Shown one piece after another: positions 5,828-12,155 of a DNA stretch of 16,470 bases. The DNA is taken from assembly GCA_910585245.1 (NCBI GenBank), contig CAJUCO010000049.1:1-16470 (forward strand), given 5' to 3'. The notes below the pieces were generated by a model, which did not search any database, was not told where the DNA came from, and was given only the letters and a program-made list of their open reading frames with translations. The position numbers and the translations under genes are program-made. Positions within the stretch are counted from its first letter, which is position 1; the number at the start of each line of letters is the position of its first letter. This DNA comes from an uncultured Oscillibacter sp. (GTDB taxonomy: Bacteria; Bacillota; Clostridia; Oscillospirales; Oscillospiraceae).

Positions 5828-6541
5828 ATGCAAAAGCTGGAACAGCTCTACGAGGGCAAGGCCAAAAAGGTCTATAAAACCGACGATCCGAACCTGTACA
5901 TTGTGGACTATAAAGATGACGCCACCGCCTTTAACGGCCTGAAAAAAGGAACCATTGTAGGCAAAGGGGTCATCAACAACCAAATGACCAACCGCTTCAT
6001 GGCGAAGCTGGAAAAGGCCGGGGTCCCCACTCATTTTGTGGAGGAGCTCAGCGAGCGGGAGACTGTGGTGAAAAAGGTCTCCATCGTTCCTCTGGAGGTC
6101 ATCATCCGCAACCTCTCCGCCGGTTCCTTCGCCAAACGCTACGGCGTGGAAGAGGGCATTGTCTTTGACGCCCCCACCATTGAGTTCTCCTATAAGAACG
6201 ACGATTTGGGCGATCCTTTGCTAAACGAGTACCACACCCTGGCCCTGAAGCTGGCCACCCCGGAGGAGATTGCGGTCATCAAACAGTACGCCTTCCAGGT
6301 CAACGACTTTTTGAAGGCCTTCTGGGCCTCCTGCGGCGTGACCCTGGTGGACTTCAAGCTGGAGTTTGGCCGTCTTGATGACGGGACCATCGTCCTGGCG
6401 GACGAGATCAGCCCCGACACCTGCCGCCTCTGGGATTCCAAGACCCACGAAAAGCTGGACAAGGACCGCTTCCGCCGGGATCTCGGCGGTGTGGAGGACG
6501 CCTACGCGGAGGTCATGCGCCGGATGAAGGAGGCGCTGTAA
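5828..6541 (+). CDS. purC: Phosphoribosylaminoimidazole-succinocarboxamide synthase (SAICAR synthetase)
   Basis: This 237-aa cytosolic enzyme joins aspartate to CAIR with ATP, giving SAICAR in the purine pathway. It begins with the classic LYEGKAKKVY nucleotide-binding segment (residues 7-16). NNQMTNRF, the substrate loop RNLSAGSFAKRYG, LVDFKLEFG and ADEISPDTCRLWD follow in the expected order. Length is typical of the short bacterial type. ATG 5828 is chosen because GGAGGA lies seven bases upstream and the family N-terminus starts there; the frame is open further upstream through the purE region, but that is not coding. The last codons contain AAGGAGG (6527-6533), which serves the next small gene. 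Confidence 0.97.
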   Translation: MQKLEQLYEGKAKKVYKTDDPNLYIVDYKDDATAFNGLKKGTIVGKGVINNQMTNRFMAKLEKAGVPTHFVEELSERETVVKKVSIVPLEVIIRNLSAGSFAKRYGVEEGIVFDAPTIEFSYKNDDLGDPLLNEYHTLALKLATPEEIAVIKQYAFQVNDFLKAFWASCGVTLVDFKLEFGRLDDGTIVLADEISPDTCRLWDSKTHEKLDKDRFRRDLGGVEDAYAEVMRRMKEAL

Positions 6542-6679
6542 GTGGGCGTCATCGGAGGGGTGGACGGTCCCACGGTGATTTTCGTCTCCACCACCCCCGC
6601 CGGGATTGCCCTCCCGGCGCTTCTGGCGGCAGCGTTGGGGGCCGGAATGTGGCTCTTTCTGCGTAGGCGAAAAAAATAA
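6542..6679 (+). CDS. 45-aa single-span membrane micro-protein with decarboxylase-beta-like GGVDGPT motif
   Basis: The GTG start abuts the purC stop (TAAGTG), and the gene encodes 45 residues. A strong ribosome binding site, AAGGAGG at 6527-6533, lies eight bases upstream, the best evidence that it is translated. The N-terminal half reads MGVIGGVDGPTVIFVSTTP. From memory, this resembles the conserved Asp-containing segment of Na+-translocating decarboxylase beta subunits (OadB/GcdB/MmdB). Residues about 22-40 form a hydrophobic span ending in RRRKK, predicting an anchored protein with its C-terminus in the cytoplasm. It is in the same frame as the next gene, separated only by a TAA and four codons. 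No function is known to me; it could be a membrane tether or regulator of the purine enzymes, or a relic of a larger protein. Confidence 0.78.
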   Translation: MGVIGGVDGPTVIFVSTTPAGIALPALLAAALGAGMWLFLRRRKK

Positions 6680-6691
6680 AGGAGGCTGCGA

Positions 6692-8113
6692 ATGGGCGGT
6701 TTTTTTGGCGCGATATCCAAACGGGACGTGGTGCTGGACGTGTTCTTCGGCACGGACTACCACTCCCACCTGGGCACCCGCCGGGGCGGCATGGCCGTTT
6801 ACGACGGGGAACTGGGCTTTCACCGGCAAATTCACAATATAGAAAATACTCCCTTCCGCACGAAGTTTGAAAAGGATCTCAGTTCCTTCCACGGGCAAGC
6901 GGGCGTGGGCTGCATCAGCGACACGGACCCCCAGCCCCTGCTGATGCGCTCCCACCTGGGGCTGTACGCCATCTCCACCGTGGGCATCATCCAAAACGCC
7001 GAGGAGCTGGTGGAGCGGCACTTTGACCACCACGGCCACCAGTTCATGGCCATGAGCTCCGGCAAGGTCAACGCAACGGAACTGGTGGCCTCTCTGATCA
7101 ACCAGAAGGACGACCTGGTCTCCGGCATTCGTTACGCCCAGGAGCAGATTGAGGGCTCCATGACCATTCTCATCCTCACGCCGGAGGGCATCTACGCCGC
7201 CCGGGACCGGCTGGGCCGCCTGCCGGTGCTCATCGGACAGAGCGCCCAGGGCTGCTGCGTCTCTTTCGAGTCCTTCGCCTACCACAAGTTGGGCTATCAG
7301 GACGCCTATGAGCTGGGCCCCCAGGAGGTTGTCAAAATCACCGCCGAAGGGTGGGAGACCCTCTCCCCCGCCGGGCAGCATATGCGCATCTGCGCCTTCC
7401 TCTGGACTTACTACGGCTATCCCAACTCCTGCTACGAGGGGATGAACGTGGAGGTCATGCGGTACCGCAACGGCGAAATCATGGCCCGGGACGAGGTCCA
7501 GCGGGGCCAGCTGCCGAAAGTGGACTACGTGGCGGGAGTCCCGGACTCCGGCCTTCCCCACGCCATCGGCTTCGCCAACCGTAGCGGCAAGCCCTTCGCC
7601 CGGCCTTTCGTGAAGTACACCCCCACCTGGCCCCGCTCCTTCATGCCCGAGAGTCAGGAGGTGCGAAACCAGGTGGCCAAGATGAAGCAGATCCCCGTCC
7701 ACGAGCTTATCCGCGGGAAAAAGCTCCTCTTTGTGGACGACTCCATCGTCCGGGGCACTCAGCTCCGGGAGACGGTGGAGTTCCTTTACGAGTCCGGCGC
7801 GGAGGAGGTCCATATGCGCTCCGCCTGTCCCCCCATCATGTACGGCTGCAAATACCTGAACTTCTCCCGGAGCAACTCCGACATGGAGCTTCTCAGCCGG
7901 AAGGTCATCCAGGCCCTGGAGGGGGAGGAGGGCCAGGAGCACCTGGAGGAATACGCCGACGCCTCCACGGAGCGGGGCCAATGTATGCTCCAAACCATCT
8001 GCCGGGAGATGGGGTTTGACTCTCTGGGGTATCAGTCCATGGACGGCCTTTTGGAGGCCATCGGCATTGACCGGGACAAAATCTGCACCTACTGCTGGAC
8101 CGGCAAAGAATAA
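6692..8113 (+). CDS. purF: Amidophosphoribosyltransferase homologue lacking the glutaminase catalytic residues
   Basis: This 473-aa PurF relative would make phosphoribosylamine from PRPP, the first step of purine synthesis. The PRTase half is intact: PDSG (285-288), MPESQEVRNQ, and the PRPP loop FVDDSIVRGT (347-356). The four Fe-S cluster cysteines of the Bacillus-type enzyme have counterparts at C234, C386, C465 and C468. The glutaminase half is degenerate. The nucleophile after Met is Gly (MGGFFGAIS instead of MCG), and HRGQE is replaced by TRRGG. GHVRYATAG is replaced by GCISDTD, HNGNL by STVGI, and SDTE by SSGK. No upstream start can supply the Cys, because an in-frame TAA is five codons before the ATG. 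GGAGG lies six bases upstream of the start. It may use free ammonia, take it from a partner, or have another role. Confidence 0.88.
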   Translation: MGGFFGAISKRDVVLDVFFGTDYHSHLGTRRGGMAVYDGELGFHRQIHNIENTPFRTKFEKDLSSFHGQAGVGCISDTDPQPLLMRSHLGLYAISTVGIIQNAEELVERHFDHHGHQFMAMSSGKVNATELVASLINQKDDLVSGIRYAQEQIEGSMTILILTPEGIYAARDRLGRLPVLIGQSAQGCCVSFESFAYHKLGYQDAYELGPQEVVKITAEGWETLSPAGQHMRICAFLWTYYGYPNSCYEGMNVEVMRYRNGEIMARDEVQRGQLPKVDYVAGVPDSGLPHAIGFANRSGKPFARPFVKYTPTWPRSFMPESQEVRNQVAKMKQIPVHELIRGKKLLFVDDSIVRGTQLRETVEFLYESGAEEVHMRSACPPIMYGCKYLNFSRSNSDMELLSRKVIQALEGEEGQEHLEEYADASTERGQCMLQTICREMGFDSLGYQSMDGLLEAIGIDRDKICTYCWTGKE

Positions 8114-8132
8114 CAGAGAAAAGGAGACCGCC

Positions 8133-8402
8133 ATGATGATCGCGTCAAGATGCGGAATTTTATGCGGGGAGTGCGCCTACCGGGAGCAGATGGCCTGCGC
8201 CGGTTGCACACAGATTCAAAAACCCTTCTGGGGCGACAGCTGCCCCGTAAAAATATGTTGCGAGAAAAAGGGACACTCCCACTGCGGCCAATGCGAAGCG
8301 TTTCCCTGCGCCCTGCTGAACCAGTTCGCCTACGACGAACACCAGGGCGACGGCGGGAAGCGGATTGAACAGTGCAAACGCTGGAAGGAGAGCGAGATAT
8401 GA
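8133..8402 (+). CDS. Small Cys-rich DUF3795-family protein
   Basis: This 89-aa protein has twelve cysteines, arranged as C7-x3-C11-x2-C14, C22-x2-C25, C37, C42-C43, C51-x2-C54, C59 and C81. The SRCGILCGECAYR opening and the CGQCEAFPC block are typical of DUF3795. The many Cys pairs suggest Zn or Fe-S binding; the biochemical role of the family is not established. The start at 8133 (a second ATG follows at 8136) is supported by AAGGAG six bases upstream. The frame is open further left, but that part overlaps purF. It sits 19 bases after the purF-like gene, and its TGA overlaps the purM ATG, so it is probably co-translated with purM. Its place between two purine genes suggests a link to the Fe-S PurF homologue, which is inference. 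Confidence 0.82.
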   Translation: MMIASRCGILCGECAYREQMACAGCTQIQKPFWGDSCPVKICCEKKGHSHCGQCEAFPCALLNQFAYDEHQGDGGKRIEQCKRWKESEI

Positions 8403-9451
8403 ACAACTCCCATTCCGCCGCCTACGCCGCCGCCGGGGTGGACATCACCGCCGGGTACGAGGGCGTGCGGCTGATGAAGCCCTTTGTGGAGCGCACGAAA
8501 ATCCCGGGGGTTGTCTCGGGAATCGGGGGCTTTGGCGGCCTCTTCGCGCCAAACCTCTCCGGCATGGAGGAACCCGTCCTGGTCTCCGGCACCGACGGCG
8601 TGGGCACCAAGCTGCGTCTGGCTCAATTGCTGGACAAACACGACTCCATCGGAATCGACTGCGTGGCCATGTGCGTCAACGACATCATCTGCTGCGGGGC
8701 AAAGCCCCTCTTCTTTCTGGACTACATCGCCATTGGCAAAAACGAGGCGGAGAAAGTGGCCTCCATCGTCTCCGGCGTGGCGGAGGGCTGCGTCCAGTCC
8801 GGCTGCGCCCTCATCGGCGGCGAGACCGCCGAGCACCCCGGCGTCATGGCCCCGGAGGACTATGACATCGCGGGCTTTGCCGTGGGCGTGGTGGACAAGC
8901 CGAAGATCATAGACGGAAGCCGGGTCCGGGAGGGAGACGCCCTCATCGGCCTGACCTCCTCCGGCGTCCACTCCAACGGCTTCTCCCTGGTGCGGAAGGT
9001 CTTCGACATAGAGCACGCCGACCTGAAAACCCCCATGGACGAGCTGGAGGGCAAATCCTTGGGCGAGGTCCTGCTGGCTCCCACGAAACTCTACGTCAAG
9101 GCCCTCCAGGCCCTGCTGGAGGGGGGAATCGACCTTCGCGGAGCCAGCCATATCACCGGCGGCGGCTTCTTTGAGAACGTGCCCCGGATGCTGCCCAAGG
9201 GGCTGGGCGCGCGAATCCTGCCAAACGTCATTCCCAGGCAGCCCATCTTTGACCTGATTCAAAAGCGGGGAGAGATCTCAGACCACGATATGTACAACAC
9301 CTTCAACATGGGCCTTGGCATGGTGCTGGCGGTGCCCCTGGAACAGACGGAAAAGGCCTTGGAGCTTTTGGCTGCGGCGGGAGAGCCGGACGCCGCCTGC
9401 GTCGGCTGCGTGTCGAAGGACCCCGGCGGCGTCGCGTTTGACAACCCATGA
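8399..9451 (+). CDS. purM: Phosphoribosylformylglycinamidine cyclo-ligase (AIR synthetase)
   Basis: This 350-aa ATP-dependent enzyme closes the imidazole ring, converting FGAM to AIR. It begins AAYAAAGVDITAGYEGV, with the conserved GVDI block at residues 13-16. SGTDGVGTKL (63-72), MCVNDIICCGA (91-101), GGETAEHPGV (about 140-149) and TSSGVHSNGFSLVR (about 185-198) follow. Length is normal. ATG 8399 overlaps the stop of the DUF3795 gene and has AAGGAG at eight bases; an in-frame GTG upstream is rejected because the family N-terminus begins here. The 3' end overlaps purN by four bases. These overlaps place DUF3795, purM and purN in one tightly coupled translational block. Confidence 0.97.
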   Translation: MNNSHSAAYAAAGVDITAGYEGVRLMKPFVERTKIPGVVSGIGGFGGLFAPNLSGMEEPVLVSGTDGVGTKLRLAQLLDKHDSIGIDCVAMCVNDIICCGAKPLFFLDYIAIGKNEAEKVASIVSGVAEGCVQSGCALIGGETAEHPGVMAPEDYDIAGFAVGVVDKPKIIDGSRVREGDALIGLTSSGVHSNGFSLVRKVFDIEHADLKTPMDELEGKSLGEVLLAPTKLYVKALQALLEGGIDLRGASHITGGGFFENVPRMLPKGLGARILPNVIPRQPIFDLIQKRGEISDHDMYNTFNMGLGMVLAVPLEQTEKALELLAAAGEPDAACVGCVSKDPGGVAFDNP

Positions 9452-10056
9452 ACCAGGCGAGAATCGCCGTCCTGGTCTCCGGCGGCGGAACCAACCTGGA
9501 GGCCCTGTTAAACGCCCAGGAGGCGGGCAACATCCCCCACGGAGAAATCGTCGTGGTGCTCTCCAGCAGCGCCGGGGCCTATGCCCTGGAGCGGGCGAAA
9601 AACCACGGCGTCCCCGGCTTCGCCGTGCCCCGGAAGGGGCACTCCCAGGCGGAATTTGAGTCCGGACTGACGGAAAGGCTCACCGAGTACCGGGTGGACA
9701 TCATTGTCCTGGCGGGCTTTCTCTCCATTTTGTCGGAGGACTTTGTGCGCCGCTGGCCGGACCGCATTTTAAACGTTCACCCCTCCCTGATTCCCGCCTT
9801 TTGCGGAAAAGGCTACTATGGATTAAAAGTCCACGAGGAGGCCCTCCGCCGGGGGGTGAAGGTCACCGGGGCCACGGTGCACCTGGTCAACGAGATTCCC
9901 GACGGGGGACGGATTCTCCTGCAAAAGGCGGTGGAAGTTCTCCCCGGCGACACGCCGGAGACGCTCCAGCGCCGGGTAATGGAACAGGCGGAGTGGACGC
10001 TTTTGCCCCAGGCGGTGGAGCTCGCCGCCCAGGGTCTTACCTCCGCCGGAACGTAG
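9448..10056 (+). CDS. purN: Phosphoribosylglycinamide formyltransferase (GAR transformylase)
   Basis: This 202-aa enzyme transfers a formyl group from 10-formyl-tetrahydrofolate to GAR. The phosphate-binding SGGGTNLEA is at residues 11-19. The catalytic NVHPSLIPAF block supplies Asn109 and His111, and Asp152 in NEIPDGG matches the third catalytic residue. Length fits the family. The ATG overlaps the purM stop (ATGA), and I see no clear ribosome binding site of its own, so translation probably depends on purM. After it come 82 bases without a clear terminator or promoter before the next gene. Confidence 0.96.
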   Translation: MNQARIAVLVSGGGTNLEALLNAQEAGNIPHGEIVVVLSSSAGAYALERAKNHGVPGFAVPRKGHSQAEFESGLTERLTEYRVDIIVLAGFLSILSEDFVRRWPDRILNVHPSLIPAFCGKGYYGLKVHEEALRRGVKVTGATVHLVNEIPDGGRILLQKAVEVLPGDTPETLQRRVMEQAEWTLLPQAVELAAQGLTSAGT

Positions 10057-10138
10057 GCGGACCGGGACTCACACCGTACCAAACGAGCTTTTCCAGCGGG
10101 GACGCCCACGCGGCCCACGGACAGAAAGGATGGTTTTT

Positions 10139-11269
10139 ATGACGGACACCTCGCGGCTTCACGATTTTCACCCCGGCAGCGCCCCCACCGAGGGGCTTTG
10201 CCGGGAGATCAGCACGTTGCTCTCCCGCTCCCGCCGGAACCGGCGGCCCTGTGAGCGGGACGCTTTTATCGCCCTGCTGGCAGGGGTCCCCGCCCTTCGG
10301 AAAACCCCCGGCCTCCCCGCCGCCGGAGCGGCCGGCCCGGATTTCTTTACCACCCTGCCTCTTTGCGCCACGGAGGCGGACACCGCCGCCTGCCGGACGC
10401 ATATGAAAGAGGTCTTTGGCATCACGGACAAACAAAGCCTTCTGGACGTTTGCAGCCATCAGTTCCGCTGCCAGGACAACTACCTGGACTTCGAATCCAT
10501 CTGGGAGGGCCGCCCCCTCTTTGATCCTGCGTCTCTGGCTCCCTCTTCCCGGGAGTTCTTTACCGCCATGCGGGACTTCTCCGCCCAGTTTTACCCCCTG
10601 GTGGGCCACCGGGGGTATCTGGCCTGGGACGTCAGCGAGCAGGTGGGCCATCTCCGGGCGGGGCTGGCCTGCGGCCTTTTGACCCGGGAGGAGTTCGACA
10701 ATCTGGCGGAAGAGCAAATTATACAGGCCCAGGCCTTTGGCAGTTGGGAGGAGTACGCCGCCAGTCTGGTTTGCGGCGCGCTGTACTGGGACTTCCGTCA
10801 GGGAACCTCCCTGCCGGACCTTCAGAAGGCCCAGCAGCTGTGGATGGATCTGGTTCGTTCGCTGCTGGCCAACGACGCCGCCTGGGACAGCGGCTTCTGG
10901 TACGCGCCCAAGCGGGAAAAGGCACACCGCCTCTGGCCCTCGGAGATGCGGATGTACCTTCCCGGCTGGGAGGGGCCAAACGGCTGCTTTGTCACGGACC
11001 GCATCGCCGTGGACGGCTGCAAAGTGGGTTGGTGCTATCGGGAGGAACCGGAAAAAGGCTTCCCTGACAGCGGGTGGCGTTTCTTCTCCGGCGACGAAAG
11101 CGAGGCGTACATCGCCGACGTCCGCCACACCGGCATCTATGACCTGAACACCGTCTGTAATCTGGACCCCGAAATCCTTCCCCTGTTGGACGCCCCCTAT
11201 CGAAGCGCCTTCGTCCGGGGGGAAGACGGGGCCTTCCGCCCCGAGCCCTTTGATCTGCCGGAGGGCTGA
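10139..11269 (+). CDS. DUF1266-DUF2185 (Imm33-like) two-domain protein
   Basis: This 376-aa soluble protein has two recognisable domains. Residues about 88-245 look like DUF1266: a GITDKQSLLDVC opening, then LAWDVSEQVGHLRAGLACGLLTREEF and SWEEYAASLVCGALYWD. Residues about 280-368 look like DUF2185, the family also listed as immunity protein Imm33: FVTDRI, KVGWCYREEP, SGWRFFSGDES and YIADVRHTGIYDLNTV. Some DUF2185 proteins neutralise polymorphic toxins, but many stand-alone copies have no toxin nearby, and none is seen here. I choose ATG 10139 over 10130 because GAAAGGA is spaced eight bases from it. No signal peptide or membrane span is present. It interrupts the purine series between purN and purH; why is unknown. 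Confidence 0.78.
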   Translation: MTDTSRLHDFHPGSAPTEGLCREISTLLSRSRRNRRPCERDAFIALLAGVPALRKTPGLPAAGAAGPDFFTTLPLCATEADTAACRTHMKEVFGITDKQSLLDVCSHQFRCQDNYLDFESIWEGRPLFDPASLAPSSREFFTAMRDFSAQFYPLVGHRGYLAWDVSEQVGHLRAGLACGLLTREEFDNLAEEQIIQAQAFGSWEEYAASLVCGALYWDFRQGTSLPDLQKAQQLWMDLVRSLLANDAAWDSGFWYAPKREKAHRLWPSEMRMYLPGWEGPNGCFVTDRIAVDGCKVGWCYREEPEKGFPDSGWRFFSGDESEAYIADVRHTGIYDLNTVCNLDPEILPLLDAPYRSAFVRGEDGAFRPEPFDLPEG

Positions 11270-11271
11270 GG

Positions 11272-11284
11272 CGGTACCGTACCG
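11272..11284. repeat. 13-base inverted repeat after the DUF1266-DUF2185 gene
   Basis: CGGTAC-C-GTACCG is a perfect inverted repeat with 6-base arms, two bases after the stop codon. No T-run follows, so it is not an intrinsic terminator. It may be a protein-binding site or chance. Confidence 0.35.
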
Positions 11285-11363
11285 GCGGGAAACCAGCGGC
11301 CCCTCTCCTGCCGCCGGGCGAAATACGCTTTTACCATGCCGGGATGCGGCGAATAAATAACCA

Positions 11364-11377
11364 AGGAGGATACTCCT
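11364..11377 (+). promoter_or_regulatory. Ribosome binding site inside a small hairpin
   Basis: AGGAG-GATA-CTCCT forms a 5-bp stem with a tetraloop and ends at the base before ATG 11378. The 5' arm is the Shine-Dalgarno sequence AAGGAGG. Folding would hide the ribosome binding site and could limit translation of the HEAT-like gene. Confidence 0.4.
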
Positions 11378-12130
11378 ATGACGGATTTGAACGCGCCGGT
11401 GTGGAAGACTCTCCGCGCCGCCGGAAAGGACGTGGACAAACAGCTCCGCTCCCTGCTGGAGCACCCCGTGGACTTTCGGGAAAACATGGAAATTCTCGCC
11501 GGGAATCTGAGTCACCAGCTGTCCTATTACAGTGCCACGGCTTACGTTCTGCCCCATCTCGCGGCGCTGTGCGGCGCCATATCCCCCAAAGAGCGGATGT
11601 TCCTCATCGCCCAGATAGGTCCGGCGGTTGCCGCCGAGGCGGAGCAGCCTCTGGAAGAGGGTGCCGGAGCCTGGCGGGAATTTCAAGAGGGCGCCAAGGC
11701 CCTGGCCCTTGTGGCGGCGGACCTGATTCAAAACCATATGGATGTGCTGGACGCCGCCTCCGAAGAGGAGCGGCAGATGTTTGCGCTGGGGGCCCTGGCC
11801 TTTCTGGGAAACCGGCGGCACGCCTATGACCTCTGGTATCTCTCCGACTCCTGCTGGGAGGAGGGCCCCGGGGCCTGCTCCTGCGGCTGGGAGGACGAGT
11901 GCGTCCCCCTGGCGGAAGCGCCGGAATTCCTGGTCCCCGCCTCCCCCGCCCCTTGGGACGGAAACTCTCTGGAGGACGAGGCGGTGTGGCTCACCGGACT
12001 TTTGTCCCGCTTTCAGGATCAGACGATTTTGCCGGTTCTCCCTCTGGTGTACGGCGGCATGATCTGCCCGGAGTGCGGAAAGCGGGCGTCTTACTGGACC
12101 ATGATGGACCGCTATTTGAAGGAAGCATAA
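11378..12130 (+). CDS. Uncharacterised helical (HEAT-like) protein with Cys pairs
   Basis: I cannot name this 250-aa protein. Residues about 35-150 are strongly helical. The LAGNLSHQLSYYSATAYVLP and LAQIGPAVAAE-type segments resemble HEAT-like proteins of unknown function in other Gram-positive genomes. The C-terminal part carries C167-x-C169, C175 and C230-x2-C233, which could form a split zinc ribbon, with the last pair in CPECGKR near the end. No signal peptide or membrane span is seen. AAGGAGG lies eight bases before the ATG. It follows the DUF1266-DUF2185 gene by 108 bases and is 25 bases ahead of the AICAR transformylase gene. Its position where an IMP cyclohydrolase might be expected is notable, but I see no cyclohydrolase motifs in it. 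Confidence 0.72.
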   Translation: MTDLNAPVWKTLRAAGKDVDKQLRSLLEHPVDFRENMEILAGNLSHQLSYYSATAYVLPHLAALCGAISPKERMFLIAQIGPAVAAEAEQPLEEGAGAWREFQEGAKALALVAADLIQNHMDVLDAASEEERQMFALGALAFLGNRRHAYDLWYLSDSCWEEGPGACSCGWEDECVPLAEAPEFLVPASPAPWDGNSLEDEAVWLTGLLSRFQDQTILPVLPLVYGGMICPECGKRASYWTMMDRYLKEA

Positions 12131-12155
12131 ACCGATTTGGAAAGGAGCACGGAAC

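Noticed and set aside
6221..8134. 637-codon open frame on the minus strand opposite purC and purF
   Set aside because: Shadow of GC-rich genes on the other strand: no family match, low-complexity Gly/Val/His-rich translation, and the plus-strand genes are unambiguous.
11330..11358. TTTACC-17-ATAAAT as a promoter for the HEAT-like gene
   Set aside because: The -10 matches consensus at only three of six positions; it looks like background.
10139..12130. Toxin-immunity module
   Set aside because: Imm33-like similarity is suggestive, but no toxin, secretion signal or repeat cassette is in the window.
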